Source: Pseudomonas graminis
Lineage (GTDB): Bacteria; Pseudomonadota; Gammaproteobacteria; Pseudomonadales; Pseudomonadaceae
Length of the DNA: 64,000 nucleotides
Direction: 5' to 3'
NCBI RefSeq assembly: GCF_002093745.1
Contig: NZ_MTSB01000008.1
Coordinates: 224,784 to 288,783, forward strand
Both the position numbers and the translations under genes were made by a program. Of the stretch, positions 26,103 to 35,152 are shown piece by piece (the first letter of the stretch is position 1; every line of letters begins with the position of its first letter). The notes under the pieces are model-generated. The model searched no databases and was not told the DNA's origin. It was given only the letters and a program-made list of their open reading frames with translations.

Positions 26103-26404
26103 CCTGCGATCTCCTTGGAGGGGGCCGGTGTGAAGTCGATACGGGTGGTGAACAGTTCTCGCGGGTCGAAGGTGCGAATGATCTCGTCGCTGCCGGTGTG
26201 GCGTTCGGCCAAAAACCAGTAGCTGGACGGGGTGTGCATCCACCACTCGCGGACCACGCCCAGCGTGTCTTCACTGTTGAACACGTAGTCGGCCCATTCG
26301 GCGTCGCTGCAGGCCTGCGGATCGGGCATCGGTTTGAATTCGCCGCCGTAGGTGAACTCGCTGATGTTGCGCGGCCCGTTGAGCGGGCAGGTCATGATTT
26401 TCAT
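26099..26404 (-). CDS. soxD: Sarcosine oxidase-type delta subunit lacking zinc ligands
   Basis: A 101-residue delta subunit. Canonical SoxD binds zinc through Cys6, Cys9, a His near 59 and Cys63. Here Cys6 (TCPLNG) and the His (WWMHTPSS, residue 57) remain, but position 9 is Asn and the position four after the His is Ser (residue 61). The zinc site is therefore probably not formed. Otherwise the family pattern is intact (ISEFTYGGE, SDAEWADYVF, REWW, SYWFLAERHT). It lies between soxB and soxA as in all sox operons, overlapping soxA by four bases. This suggests an alternative subfamily of the enzyme. Confidence 0.9.
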   Translation of the reverse strand: MKIMTCPLNGPRNISEFTYGGEFKPMPDPQACSDAEWADYVFNSEDTLGVVREWWMHTPSSYWFLAERHTGSDEIIRTFDPRELFTTRIDFTPAPSKEIAG

Positions 26405-26417
26405 CTGTCGCTCTCCG

Positions 26418-27659
26418 TCAGTGGCTGGCCGCTGTCGCGCCCATTTCGTTGACTTGCTGGAAGGTCGAGAAGCGTTCCAGACCGAACGGCCTGATCAGTT
26501 CCGGCACTTTGCCGCCGCTGGCCACCAGCTCGGCCATGGTCTTGCCGCAGATCGGCGTGGCCTTGAAGCCCCATGTGCCCCAGCCGGCGTCCAGGTAGTA
26601 ATTCTTGACCGGCGACAGGCCCATGATCGGGCTGTAATCCGGGGTCATGTCGGTGATCCCGGCCCACTGACGCATCAGCTTGGCGTTGGCCAGAAACGGA
26701 AACATTTCGATGGCGTGGGCCAGCAGGCTTTCCTTGAGGTCCAGCGTCGAGCGGGTGTTGAACAGCGGGTATGGGTCGGAACCGCCACCGAAAACCACTT
26801 CGCCACGGCTGGTCTGTTGCACGTAGCAGTGCAGGGCGGACGAACTCACCAGCGGGTCGAGGAACGGCTTGAACGGTTGGGTGACCATCGCCTGCAGCGG
26901 GAAGGTCTGAATCGGTGAGCGGATCCCTGCCTTTTTCATCATCTGCGAACTCATGCCCGCGACCGCCTGCACGGCGCAGCCGCACCGGACAGTGCCGCGA
27001 TTGGTTTTCACCGCCGTGATGCTGCCGTTTTCGATCACCAGCTCCTGCACTTCAGTCAGTTGATGGATTTCAACACCACGTTTGGCCGCTTGCCTGGCGT
27101 AGCCCCAGGCGACCGCGTCGTGCCGTGCGGTGGCGCCGTCGATGTGCCACAGGCCTGCAAGCACGGGCAGATGGCCGGGGTCCAGGTTGAGGCTCGGCAC
27201 CAGTTCGTGGATCTGCTGACGGTCGATCATCTCGGTGCGGCCGCCGAAATGCTTGTTGACCTCGGCGCGCTGGCGGAACGAGCGGACGGTGGCGTCGGTG
27301 TGCGCCAGGGTCAACTGTCCGCGTTCGGAATACATGATGTTGAAGTCGAATTCGTTGGACAGGCCCTGAAACATCTTCACCGACTCGGCATAGAACTTCA
27401 CGCCCTCGCTGGTCAGGTAGTTGGAACGGATGACGGCCGTGTTGCGCGCTGTGTTGCCGCCGCCCAGATAGCCTTTTTCCAGCACGGCGATATGGGTGAT
27501 ACCGTGATACTTCGACAGGTAGTACGCGGTGGCCAGACCATGACCACCGCCGCCGATGATCACCACGTCATAGGACGGTTTGAGTTCTTTGGGCGCAGGC
27601 AGATCCACCTCGACCGGGTACTCCGGGCTGAGCCCGTATTTCAGTAGATTGAAAGGCAT
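26418..27659 (-). CDS. soxB: Sarcosine oxidase-type beta subunit (flavoprotein)
   Basis: A 413-residue FAD-dependent amine oxidase subunit that carries the catalytic flavin. It has an N-terminal dinucleotide-binding motif [18 protein letters not shown] (near residue 31). The motif [14 protein letters not shown] contains the His to which FMN is covalently attached in SoxB proteins. The C-terminal flavin-contact segment is [23 protein letters not shown] 27659 starts [16 protein letters not shown] and lies inside the last codons of folD (19-base overlap), so translation is coupled. The reaction is oxidative demethylation of a secondary N-methyl amino acid, with transfer of the methyl carbon to folate. 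Confidence 0.93.
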   Translation of the reverse strand: MPFNLLKYGLSPEYPVEVDLPAPKELKPSYDVVIIGGGGHGLATAYYLSKYHGITHIAVLEKGYLGGGNTARNTAVIRSNYLTSEGVKFYAESVKMFQGLSNEFDFNIMYSERGQLTLAHTDATVRSFRQRAEVNKHFGGRTEMIDRQQIHELVPSLNLDPGHLPVLAGLWHIDGATARHDAVAWGYARQAAKRGVEIHQLTEVQELVIENGSITAVKTNRGTVRCGCAVQAVAGMSSQMMKKAGIRSPIQTFPLQAMVTQPFKPFLDPLVSSSALHCYVQQTSRGEVVFGGGSDPYPLFNTRSTLDLKESLLAHAIEMFPFLANAKLMRQWAGITDMTPDYSPIMGLSPVKNYYLDAGWGTWGFKATPICGKTMAELVASGGKVPELIRPFGLERFSTFQQVNEMGATAASH

Positions 27660-28543
27660 ACGGCCTCCGATGGGCTGCGTTGTGCGTGGGCTTGCTGTCT
27701 GGCAGCGGTCACGGTGTTTTTCATCAGAAAGGCAATGGTCATCGGACCGACGCCACCGGGCACCGGCGTGATGGCTGAAGCCACGCTTAGGGCACCGTCG
27801 AAATCGACATCGCCCACAAGGCGGCTGCGGCCTTGATCTTCGATGCGGTTGATGCCGACATCGATCACCACTGCGCCGGGCTTGAGCCAACTGGCGTCGA
27901 TCATGCGCGGGCGACCGACCGCTGCGACGACGATGTCTGCCAACTGGCACAAAGCCTTGGCATCGGTGCTGCGCGAATGCACCACTGTCACCGAGCAATG
28001 CGCTTGCAGCAGCAGGGCGGCCATCGGTTTGCCGACGATATTCGAACGACCGATCACCACGGCATGCTTGCCGCTCAGGTCGCCGCAGGTTTCTTTGAGC
28101 AGGTGCATGCAGCCGCTGGGCGTGCAGGGCGTCAGCACGTTGCGTCCCTGGCTGAGGCCGCCGACGTTTTCACTGTGAAAACCATCCACATCCTTGCCTG
28201 GCGCAATGGCCTGTAATGCCTTGGCTTCGTCCATATGGGCCGGCAGCGGCAGTTGCAGCAGAATGCCGTTCACGGTGTGATCCATGTTGAGTTCGGCGAT
28301 GAGCGTCAGCACCTGCGCTTCAGTGCTGTCGGCGGGCACGCGATGCTCGAGTGAGTGAATGCCTGCGTCCTCGGCGCGCATTACCTTGTTGCGCACATAC
28401 ACCTCGCTGGCGGGATCGTCGCCCACCAGAATGACCGCCAGCGCCGGCTCAATGCCGTCATTTTTGAGGACCAGCACGTCAACCCTGACCTGTTCCAGAA
28501 CGCGAGCGGCGGCGGCCTTGCCGTCGATGATTCGAGCGCTCAT
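27641..28543 (-). CDS. folD: Bifunctional methylene-THF dehydrogenase/methenyl-THF cyclohydrolase
   Basis: A 300-residue FolD. It oxidises 5,10-methylene-THF and hydrolyses the product to 10-formyl-THF with NADP. It has the substrate lysine region [15 protein letters not shown], the strand [14 protein letters not shown], the Rossmann motif [18 protein letters not shown] and the signature [13 protein letters not shown]. It is a second-copy, operon-linked FolD: encoded between purU (four-base ATGA overlap) and soxB (19-base overlap). It would process the methylene-THF produced by the Sox enzyme. The C-terminus ([12 protein letters not shown]) is longer and less conserved than in housekeeping FolD. 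Confidence 0.95.
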   Translation of the reverse strand: MSARIIDGKAAAARVLEQVRVDVLVLKNDGIEPALAVILVGDDPASEVYVRNKVMRAEDAGIHSLEHRVPADSTEAQVLTLIAELNMDHTVNGILLQLPLPAHMDEAKALQAIAPGKDVDGFHSENVGGLSQGRNVLTPCTPSGCMHLLKETCGDLSGKHAVVIGRSNIVGKPMAALLLQAHCSVTVVHSRSTDAKALCQLADIVVAAVGRPRMIDASWLKPGAVVIDVGINRIEDQGRSRLVGDVDFDGALSVASAITPVPGGVGPMTIAFLMKNTVTAARQQAHAQRSPSEAVCLSIY

Positions 28544-29406
28544 CGAAAGATCACCGTTCTGTCTGTGTTCAGAAACACTCGGTGTTCAAGGTGGTATTTG
28601 ACAGCCCTTGATAGCGCGATGGTTTCGTTGTTACGGCCTGCGGCGACCAGATCATCGGGCAGAAAAACGTGATCGACACGCTGTACTTCCTGCTCGATGA
28701 TCGGACCTTCGTCCAGGTCGCTGGTGACGTAATGCGCGGTGGCTCCGATCAGCTTCACGCCGCGTTCATAAGCCTGGTGATACGGTTTTGCGCCCTTGAA
28801 ACCGGGCAAAAACGAGTGATGAATATTGATCGCCCGGCCTGCCAGCCGCTTGCACAGGTCATCGGAGAGAATCTGCATGTAACGCGCCAGCACCACCAGC
28901 TCGGTGCCGGTTTCGTCGACCACCTTCATCAGCGCCGCTTCCTGTGCAGCCTTGGTGTCCTTGGTGACGGGCAGGTAAATAAACCGGATGCCTTCACGCT
29001 CGGCCATCGGGCGCAGGTCCAGATGGTTGGAAACAATCGCGGTGATCGTCATGTCCATCTCACCCTTGTGATGACGGTAAAGCAGGTCAGTCAGGCAATG
29101 ATCGAACTTGCTGACCATCAGCAGCACACGCATTGGCCGACGCGTGTCGTGCAATTCCCACTGCATGGCAAAATCTTTGGCGACCGCGTCGAACCCTGCT
29201 TTCAACTGCTGGATATCGCCGTCGTGCCCATGGTTGAAGCGAAACACTGCGCGCATGAAGAAGGTGCCGCTGAACTCGTCGTCGAACTGGGCCATTTCAC
29301 CGATGTAGCAGCTGTTGCCAGCCAGGTAGGAAGTCACTGCCGCGACAATGCCGGAGGTCGCCGGGCAGCTGATCTTCAGGATGAAATGGTTCTTTTCGTG
29401 TTGCAT
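28540..29406 (-). CDS. purU: Formyltetrahydrofolate deformylase
   Basis: A 288-residue PurU, which hydrolyses 10-formyl-THF to formate and THF. An N-terminal ACT domain (about 5-85, with [18 protein letters not shown]) precedes the formyltransferase-like catalytic domain (about 90-285). That domain has [16 protein letters not shown], the active-site His/Asn segment [20 protein letters not shown] and the Asp in [15 protein letters not shown] 29406 starts [12 protein letters not shown]. It is the first gene of the purU-folD-soxBDAG operon and closes the one-carbon route: N-methyl group to methylene-THF, to formyl-THF, to formate plus free THF. About 240 bases of non-coding DNA without a clear promoter motif lie upstream. 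Confidence 0.94.
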   Translation of the reverse strand: MQHEKNHFILKISCPATSGIVAAVTSYLAGNSCYIGEMAQFDDEFSGTFFMRAVFRFNHGHDGDIQQLKAGFDAVAKDFAMQWELHDTRRPMRVLLMVSKFDHCLTDLLYRHHKGEMDMTITAIVSNHLDLRPMAEREGIRFIYLPVTKDTKAAQEAALMKVVDETGTELVVLARYMQILSDDLCKRLAGRAINIHHSFLPGFKGAKPYHQAYERGVKLIGATAHYVTSDLDEGPIIEQEVQRVDHVFLPDDLVAAGRNNETIALSRAVKYHLEHRVFLNTDRTVIFR

Positions 29407-29644
29407 GGCGTGTCCTCTGGAGGGTGGCGGCAGCTCGGCACAGGGGCGCATAAAGTCAGATACAGAGGGCTATCGGTGTTGAATAAAATTCTCTACAGGA
29501 ATTTAATATTCTTGAAGGCTGATTTATAGGCGAAAGAAAATGCAGCGTCCAGAGGTTTCTGGAAACTTTATTTATCTCGGGGAATATTGGGGCGGGCAGG
29601 TGATCAGAACGCTCGCCAGACGACCATTGCAGTCGGTTCGAGCG

Positions 29645-29685
29645 GATTCACAAGAAACGCCCGAATCAGACGCCTCTTGTGAATC
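29645..29685. repeat. Perfect 11-bp inverted repeat after DUF4198 gene
   Basis: GATTCACAAGA (29645-29655) and TCTTGTGAATC (29675-29685) pair perfectly around a 19-base spacer, nine bases after the stop codon of the minus-strand DUF4198 gene. There is no T run, so it may be a processing or attenuating hairpin rather than an intrinsic terminator. Confidence 0.55.
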
Positions 29686-29693
29686 GTGATGTG

Positions 29694-30422
29694 TCAGTCG
29701 TGGTGCGCTTCACCCACAAACGTTAGCGACGTAAACAGGCCGCGCTCGGCAATGTCGGCGTTGTCCTTCACCGGTTGGGTGACCTCAGCCGCGATGATGT
29801 TCAGCCCCTCGTTGCGCACGATCACGCTGGCCAGGCCTTGGGCGTCCGTTTCAGCACTGACCACGTCTGGCGCACTGCGGTAATCGCCGATCAGCTTGAT
29901 GCCGGCGGCGGGTTTGCCGTCGATCAGTACGCGTACCGGTAGCGGTTTGCCGACACCGACTTTCAAAGGATCAGCCTGGGGCACGATGACGAAGTTCAGC
30001 TTCTCGAACGAGGGCAGACGCGCGCCTTCTTCGTAGATCGCCACGCTGTATTTGAACGTGTGAATGGAGTCGGTGCCGTTGGGCACTTTGCTGCGGCCTT
30101 CATTGATCCATTTCTTCTCGGCATTGCGCGTCCACATGCCGTTGTCCAGCGCAACGGACATCACGGCAGGGGGCTTGAGCGGCACTAGCCGTGCGTGGTC
30201 TTCAAGGCGTTGCACGGTCACCGGGATCATCTTGCCCTGACGGTCATAAGCCCAGGCGCCACTGACTTTCTGCGCCTTGAACGCGTTGTCTTCAGCACCG
30301 TGGCCATAGATCACTTCGATGTTGCCACGTCGTTGTTCGGTCCACAGCCCGTGGGCGCTGACGTGAGTGGCGAATAATACGCCGAGCAGACTCAGGGCCA
30401 GAAAGGGTTTTGCTGACAGCAT
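29694..30422 (-). CDS. Exported DUF4198 protein, probable metal-uptake accessory
   Basis: A 242-residue protein with a Sec signal peptide cleaved at about HVSA-HGLW (residue 23), so the mature periplasmic protein would begin with His. DUF4198 proteins have Ig-like beta domains and often accompany TonB-dependent receptors and nickel, cobalt or iron uptake genes. Here the gene follows the TonB receptor by 38 bases on the same strand, so co-transcription is likely. The C-terminus FVGEAHHD carries another His pair. An AACAATAA motif sits next to its AAGGA ribosome binding site. A role in metal binding is inferred, not shown. Confidence 0.87.
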   Translation of the reverse strand: MLSAKPFLALSLLGVLFATHVSAHGLWTEQRRGNIEVIYGHGAEDNAFKAQKVSGAWAYDRQGKMIPVTVQRLEDHARLVPLKPPAVMSVALDNGMWTRNAEKKWINEGRSKVPNGTDSIHTFKYSVAIYEEGARLPSFEKLNFVIVPQADPLKVGVGKPLPVRVLIDGKPAAGIKLIGDYRSAPDVVSAETDAQGLASVIVRNEGLNIIAAEVTQPVKDNADIAERGLFTSLTFVGEAHHD

Positions 30423-30431
30423 GGTGCATCC

Positions 30432-30439
30432 TTATTGTT
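30432..30439 (-). promoter_or_regulatory. Hfq/Crc-type CA motif at DUF4198 start
   Basis: On the minus strand the sequence reads AACAATAA and is followed directly by GGATGCACC and the start codon. It matches AAYAAYAA at the ribosome binding site. Confidence 0.4.
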
Positions 30440-30460
30440 GTGAATCGTTCGTGGTCGGCG

Positions 30461-32572
30461 TCAGAGGCTGAGGGTCAGGCTGACCGTAAAGTTGCGCGGT
30501 TCGCCGGGTGCGACCCAGTAATTACTGTAAGAACGCTCGTAGTATTTTTCATCGAAAATATTGTTCAGGTTCAGGCCCACGGTGACGTTCTCGCTGGCCT
30601 TGTAATGTGCCAGCAAGTCCACGGTTTGGTAAGCGGGCAGCTCGAAATCGGTGCCGGATTGTCCGGAACGGTCGCCGACGTAGGTGTACGCAGCGCCCAC
30701 GTCCGAGCCGCGCAAGGCGCCTTCCTGAAACTCATAGACACTCAGCAGGCTGCCGCTGTGTTTGGCAACGCCAAGAATGCGGCTGCCAGAGGGAAGGGTG
30801 CGGTCGCCCTTGGTCACTTCGGCATCGATGTAGGCGAATGCCCCGATGATCCGCACGGCCTCGGTCACCTGTCCGGTGAATTGCAGGTCGAAACCCTGGC
30901 TGCGGGCCTTGCCCACGGCGCGGTTGGTGTCGGTGCCGGGGTCCAGCGCCAGAACGTTTTCCTTTTCGATATGGAACGCGGCGAGGGTGGTGCTCAGGCG
31001 ATCATCGAACAGCTCGCTCTTTATACCCGCTTCATAGCCAACGCCTTCTTCCGGGTCGAAGGTCTTGCCGGCTGCGTCCAGGCCGTTGTTGGGTTTGAAC
31101 GAAGTGGACGCGTTAGCGAACAGACCCACCTGCGGAGTAAGCTGGTAAAGCAGCCCGGCGCGCTGGGTGAATGCATCGTGACGCTGGCCGGAGGTGGCGT
31201 TGGTGGTGAAGTCGTCGACCTGTTGATCGAAGTGCTCGATGCGCGCGCCGATCATGCCGCGCAGTTTGTCGGTAAAGACAATCTGGTCCTGCAGGTTCAA
31301 CGCTCGGCTTTCGATGTGCTCATAGAAGTCGGTTCCCGAGCGCGCCCCGTTGGGCTTTGGCTGGCCGTACACCGGGTCATAGATGTCGATGGCATAAGGG
31401 CTACCGGCGATGGTCGTGACTCGCTCGTTCTTGCGGTAGTTCTCGTATTCGGTACCGATCAGCACCTCATGCTCGACCCCCAGCCCATCGAAACGGCCTC
31501 GCAGTTCAAGTTGAGTAATGCTGTCATGCCAGTTGTTGTCGCGTTCGCGATAACGACGATTGACGGTGTGCCCATCGGCATTGAGGGGCCGCGCTTCACT
31601 GGCAAAACCCGACATCTCGCCTTGCTTGTAATGGCTGGCCAGACGCAAAGACCACACATCGTTGAGTTGGTGGTCCAGGGCGAACTGGACCATGTTGTTG
31701 TCGTTATCGATGTCGTCGTCCGGCTCGCCGAGGAAGGTCGAACGGGACACGCCGCTCCATTTATTGTTGGGCGCAACCACGCCCCGGTCGAACGTCGAGG
31801 TATGCCGGACGAACTCGGTTTCCACCAGCAGACTGGTATCGGGGTTGAGCTGCCAACTGAACGACGGCGCGACGAAAACCCGCTTGCTCTCGACGTGGTC
31901 GCGAAAGCTATTGTTGTCCTCGACGGCCAGATTGACGCGCGAGAGCAGGTTGCCCTGTTCATCCAGCGGCGTGTTGACGTCCAGTGCCGTGCGATAGCGA
32001 TCCCAGCTACCCGCGCTGGTCTGCAGGGTGGTGAAGGCTTCGCGCTGGGGCTTCTTGGTGACGATATTGACCGTACCGCCCGGATCGCCACGGCCGTACA
32101 GGCTGGCGGCCGGGCCTTTCAGCACTTCGATACGTTCGATGTTCGCGGCGTCGGGCGTGGTCGGGTAGCCGCGGTTGGCACTGAAACCGTCCTTGTAGAA
32201 TTCGGAAGTGGTGAAGCCGCGAATGCTGTACTCGTAAAGCGTCAGGCCGCCGAAATTATTCTGCTTCGACACGCCACCGGCAAACTCCAGCGCACGCTCG
32301 ACGCTGTTGCTGCCCAGGTCCTTGAGAACTGAAGCCGGCACCACGCTGATCGACTGCGGAATATCCTGGATCGCTGTATCGGTTTTGGTCGCCGTGGCCG
32401 AACGGGTGGCGCGATAGCCCTTTACCGGGCTGGTGGCGCTTTCATATTGATAATCAGAGGTGACGTTGACGCTTTCCAGCTCGATGGTCTGTGGCTGTTC
32501 CTCCGCAAAGCCGTTGCTGCCCAACACCCCGATGGCCAAGCCAGCCAGAGACGCAATTCTACGAGACGACAT
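30461..32572 (-). CDS. TonB-dependent outer-membrane receptor (siderophore/metallophore type)
   Basis: A 703-residue TonB-dependent receptor. A signal peptide (cleavage near GFA-EEQP, residue 23) is followed directly by a TonB-box-like region and the plug domain (about 55-165, with DIPQSISVVPASVLKDLG and IERIEVLKGPAASLYGRGDP). A 22-strand barrel follows, with the last strand RNFTVSLTLSL. There is no N-terminal signalling extension, so it is not a FecA/FpvA-type transducer. It belongs to the FhuA/FoxA-like siderophore group. ATG 32572 is chosen because it starts the signal peptide. A Zur-like box lies 23-40 bases upstream and a DUF4198 gene follows, so the ligand may be a zinc or other metal complex rather than ferric iron. 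Confidence 0.93.
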   Translation of the reverse strand: MSSRRIASLAGLAIGVLGSNGFAEEQPQTIELESVNVTSDYQYESATSPVKGYRATRSATATKTDTAIQDIPQSISVVPASVLKDLGSNSVERALEFAGGVSKQNNFGGLTLYEYSIRGFTTSEFYKDGFSANRGYPTTPDAANIERIEVLKGPAASLYGRGDPGGTVNIVTKKPQREAFTTLQTSAGSWDRYRTALDVNTPLDEQGNLLSRVNLAVEDNNSFRDHVESKRVFVAPSFSWQLNPDTSLLVETEFVRHTSTFDRGVVAPNNKWSGVSRSTFLGEPDDDIDNDNNMVQFALDHQLNDVWSLRLASHYKQGEMSGFASEARPLNADGHTVNRRYRERDNNWHDSITQLELRGRFDGLGVEHEVLIGTEYENYRKNERVTTIAGSPYAIDIYDPVYGQPKPNGARSGTDFYEHIESRALNLQDQIVFTDKLRGMIGARIEHFDQQVDDFTTNATSGQRHDAFTQRAGLLYQLTPQVGLFANASTSFKPNNGLDAAGKTFDPEEGVGYEAGIKSELFDDRLSTTLAAFHIEKENVLALDPGTDTNRAVGKARSQGFDLQFTGQVTEAVRIIGAFAYIDAEVTKGDRTLPSGSRILGVAKHSGSLLSVYEFQEGALRGSDVGAAYTYVGDRSGQSGTDFELPAYQTVDLLAHYKASENVTVGLNLNNIFDEKYYERSYSNYWVAPGEPRNFTVSLTLSL

Positions 32573-32594
32573 GTGAGACTTCCTGATGGTTATA

Positions 32595-32612
32595 GATACA
32601 ATATAACATCTC
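32595..32612 (-). promoter_or_regulatory. Zur-like operator upstream of TonB receptor
   Basis: On the minus strand GAGATGTTATATTGTATC agrees with the first half of the Zur consensus (GAAATGTTATAWTATAACATTTC) at 10 of 11 positions, and with part of the second half. A wider GTTATA-N7-TATAAC inverted repeat overlaps it. I see no Fur box (GATAATGATAATCATTATC type) in the region. Confidence 0.4.
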
Positions 32613-32772
32613 CGTTGAGAATTGTTTGTGTTTGTGAGGGCGTGTTGAGTCGCGCTTTTACGTGCTGACCTTTGTCGCCATTTGCGGCGTACTGCCGGAC
32701 GGTAAGCACGCGGAGCATTATCAATCGCACGCCAGCGTGAACGTTGGCATGAGAGACAATTTGTCAAGACAA

Positions 32773-32806
32773 AGGCCTGATGAACAATTTTCGCTTTATC
32801 AGGCCC
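32773..32806 (-). terminator. Terminator hairpin of the following minus-strand gene
   Basis: AGGCCTGAT (32773-32781) pairs with ATCAGGCCC (32798-32806). On the minus strand it is followed by a T-rich stretch. It lies about 50 bases after the stop of the gene at 32854-33261. Confidence 0.65.
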
Positions 32807-32853
32807 TTATGGTTTTAACCGCAAGGCCAGTGCGTCGTTACGCTTTTACAGCG

Positions 32854-33261
32854 TTATACGAGATAGCCGACTTCATAATAAAACTCTGTGCTTTGGCCTG
32901 CGGCGAAGATACCCCTTGCGTTTTTTGCAACCTCAGGCAAATCGCTTTTATAAAATGCAGTCCACTGCGAGGTGACGTTAAAGGTCTGCTTAAAGGTTTC
33001 GTCCGCGCCGTTGTCATTATCCAGCCGTAATGCGCAATTGCCTGAGGTCGCAGCACCGTAGGTTCTTACAACAAAGGCTGAATAATTGTTTAGTGTGCTG
33101 ATTGATGTAAAGTTTTTGGGGGTTGCCCGTTCACCCCACTGGTTTCTTTTATCGCATTTGAACTGCGAATAGGCCTTCTCACCCTCTGGGAATACGACCT
33201 TGTCAGGGGCCGGGTGGAGTGGTTTTTCTTCGCTGGACACGTCCTTGTTATCTTCAGACAT
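32854..33261 (-). CDS. Hypothetical cytoplasmic protein, 135 residues
   Basis: I do not recognise this protein. It starts at ATG 33261 behind AGGAG and has its own terminator, so it is probably a real single-gene unit. The N-terminus is acidic and low-complexity (MSEDNKDVSSEEKPLHP) with no signal peptide. The rest is beta-strand-rich and aromatic (STLNNYSAFVVRTYG, TFNVTSQWTAFYKSD, GQSTEFYYEVGYLV), like a small beta-sandwich or lectin-like domain. Base composition is lower in G+C than the flanking metal-transport genes, which hints at transfer. No partner is apparent. Confidence 0.7.
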   Translation of the reverse strand: MSEDNKDVSSEEKPLHPAPDKVVFPEGEKAYSQFKCDKRNQWGERATPKNFTSISTLNNYSAFVVRTYGAATSGNCALRLDNDNGADETFKQTFNVTSQWTAFYKSDLPEVAKNARGIFAAGQSTEFYYEVGYLV

Positions 33262-33461
33262 TTCAATTGCTCCTGGGTTGTGATGCGGTGAGTTGCTGCC
33301 TCATTTAAAGCCTAGAGGGTTGTCACGTGAACCGTGGAGTAGTGTGCTTTTTTTAAAGACCGTTTTTGAATATGCAGAAGGTTTTTTGGGGGGGAGGCGG
33401 GGTGTCATACTGCTCAGCATTTCGTAGTCAAGAGTGTTGAATAACAGGAGGTTATTAAAGT

Positions 33462-33493
33462 CGAGTCCACTCCCATGGGAGGGAATGGACTCG
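33462..33493 (-). terminator. Hairpin terminator after Nramp-family gene
   Basis: CGAGTCCA (33462-33469) pairs with TGGACTCG (33486-33493), with an additional CTCCC/GGGAG inner pairing. It starts 23 bases after the stop codon of the minus-strand transporter gene. Confidence 0.6.
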
Positions 33494-33515
33494 CGGACGG
33501 TTTAATCAGCGCCAA

Positions 33516-34817
33516 TCAAGCCATCAACTCCGTCCCCAGCTGAAACGCCACCCACAACGCCAGGCCGGTTGCGAAGGTCAGCGCGATGTTTTCGAACCAG
33601 TTGTTACGGTATTCCTTGCTCAGCAGCGACTTTTGATTGGACATGATCAACAGCCCGAGCGAGATGATCGGCAAGCCGATGATGTTCAGCGCGTTGACGC
33701 CCAGGGTCAGGGTCACGAAGTCGGGCATGCCGGGCAGCGACCAGATCAGCGGGGTAACCAGGATGAACAGCATGAACCACTTGTGCATCGGGTCATTGTG
33801 GAAAACCTTGCCGTAGCGTTCGCGGCGCTTCGGGCGGATGTGCTGGAAAGCATCGGTGATCAGCATCGGAAAGGCGGTGGTTTTGCCTGAAATGCTGGCA
33901 AACAGCGTGGCAAATACACCGATGAAAAAGATGTACCAACCCAGCGGGCCGAAGAATATTTCCAGTGCTTTGCCCAGATCGGCCAACGTGTTTACCTGAA
34001 TGCCGTTAGGCCGCAGGATTTCGACACCCACCACCCAGATCGCCAGGTTGATGACGATGCCGACGATCACGGCGAATAACAAATCGTTACGTTGCATGCG
34101 CTTGTGCTGCGGCCCCGTCCAGCCTTTTTCGCGCATGACGTAGGGATGAACGAAGTTGGCGATGGAGCCTGCGACGGCCCCGATCACTGACACAGCCACC
34201 AGCAGCGCGCCATGTACGCCTTCATCGGGCGGGATACTGAAGCCGATGGTGCCTTTGATGATGCCGCTCACATCGGGACCGGACATGATTGCGAGGGTCA
34301 GGAACGCCAGTGTCATGATAGCCAGCAACACCTTCATGACGCCTTCGATCATTGTGTAGATGTTGCGACCGACCAGCAGCCAGACGGCGATCACCACGGC
34401 GGCCGAGCAGAGCAGCGGCTGATTGACGTGCAGCAGCATCGCCAGTGCTTCACCAGCGCCCTTGATCATGTAGGCATTGATCAAATGCCCCATGAGCAAC
34501 GCGTAGCCAAGCATGAACCAGGCAAAAAGGGGATGAAGTTGCGCGTATCCCTGAAGAATGGTCATGCCCTGGTTGTTACAGAGCTGGAACCGGGCAATGA
34601 TATTGACAATCAGGAACCTGAGCAGCAGTGATATCGCCAGCACCCACATCATGGCGTAGCCGTAACTGGCACCGGCCACAGATGAGGTAATGAGGTCGCC
34701 GGCGCCTAGCCAGGACAGCACGGCAATAATGCCGGGTCCCAACAGCTTGGCGAGCTTTTTGAGGCGCGGTTCGGCCACGGGCGCAGCCTTTTCTTCAAGC
34801 GTAGGGGTGCCAGACAT
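33516..34817 (-). CDS. Nramp-family metal transporter with atypical TM1 and TM6 motifs
   Basis: A 433-residue inner-membrane protein with about 11 helices of the Nramp (MntH) fold. Canonical Nramps have DPGN in helix 1 and MPH in helix 6 as metal ligands. Here the aligned segments read GAGD (in LSWLGAGDLITSSVAG) and NFVHPYVM, so the classic Asp and Met are lost while a carboxylate is present at the Asn position. Related Nramp-like proteins without DPGN transport magnesium or other ions, so manganese should not be assumed. ATG 34817 is preferred because GGAG lies nine bases upstream; ATG 34832 has no ribosome binding site. It is transcribed alone. Confidence 0.88.
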   Translation of the reverse strand: MSGTPTLEEKAAPVAEPRLKKLAKLLGPGIIAVLSWLGAGDLITSSVAGASYGYAMMWVLAISLLLRFLIVNIIARFQLCNNQGMTILQGYAQLHPLFAWFMLGYALLMGHLINAYMIKGAGEALAMLLHVNQPLLCSAAVVIAVWLLVGRNIYTMIEGVMKVLLAIMTLAFLTLAIMSGPDVSGIIKGTIGFSIPPDEGVHGALLVAVSVIGAVAGSIANFVHPYVMREKGWTGPQHKRMQRNDLLFAVIVGIVINLAIWVVGVEILRPNGIQVNTLADLGKALEIFFGPLGWYIFFIGVFATLFASISGKTTAFPMLITDAFQHIRPKRRERYGKVFHNDPMHKWFMLFILVTPLIWSLPGMPDFVTLTLGVNALNIIGLPIISLGLLIMSNQKSLLSKEYRNNWFENIALTFATGLALWVAFQLGTELMA

Positions 34818-34846
34818 GCGTTTGATCTCCATTTTTATTGTAATGA

Positions 34847-34879
34847 GACGTCACTTGTTTGCGGACAAGATAAGACGTC
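34847..34879. promoter_or_regulatory. Symmetric sequence in the 335-base gap before the Nramp gene
   Basis: GACGTC (34847-34852) and GACGTC (34874-34879) flank the inverted repeat CTTGT-TTGCGG-ACAAG (34854-34869). It lies 30-60 bases upstream of the transporter start and could be a regulator site. The rest of the gap up to 35152 holds no gene. Confidence 0.3.
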
Positions 34880-35152
34880 GTACAACAGGCGTGGGGATTC
34901 AAATGTAACTACGTGTAAAAGCGTTTACGGATCGGTTGCGTTATCGGCGTGCGCTGTCAATGCACAATGATTACCTGACTGATTCGTGTACCCATGCTCC
35001 GCGTTCGATGACGTTCTGCGTTACGTCTGTGCGGCATGCCTTGCCCATAATCACTGCACACAAAAGCGCTTTTTATGATGATGGCGCAGAGTGCGACGTC
35101 AGCGCTGGCTGAAGACCGTCTATGATGAACGCCCCACCGAGCTCAATGACCT

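Noticed and set aside
30410..32332. A 640-codon open frame on the plus strand opposite the TonB receptor.
   Set aside because: The translation is Val/Gly/Arg-biased with no domain. The minus strand encodes a full TonB receptor with signal peptide and promoter.
32581..32640. A Fur box for the TonB receptor.
   Set aside because: No sequence near the promoter fits the 19-bp Fur consensus. The Zur-like sequence fits better.
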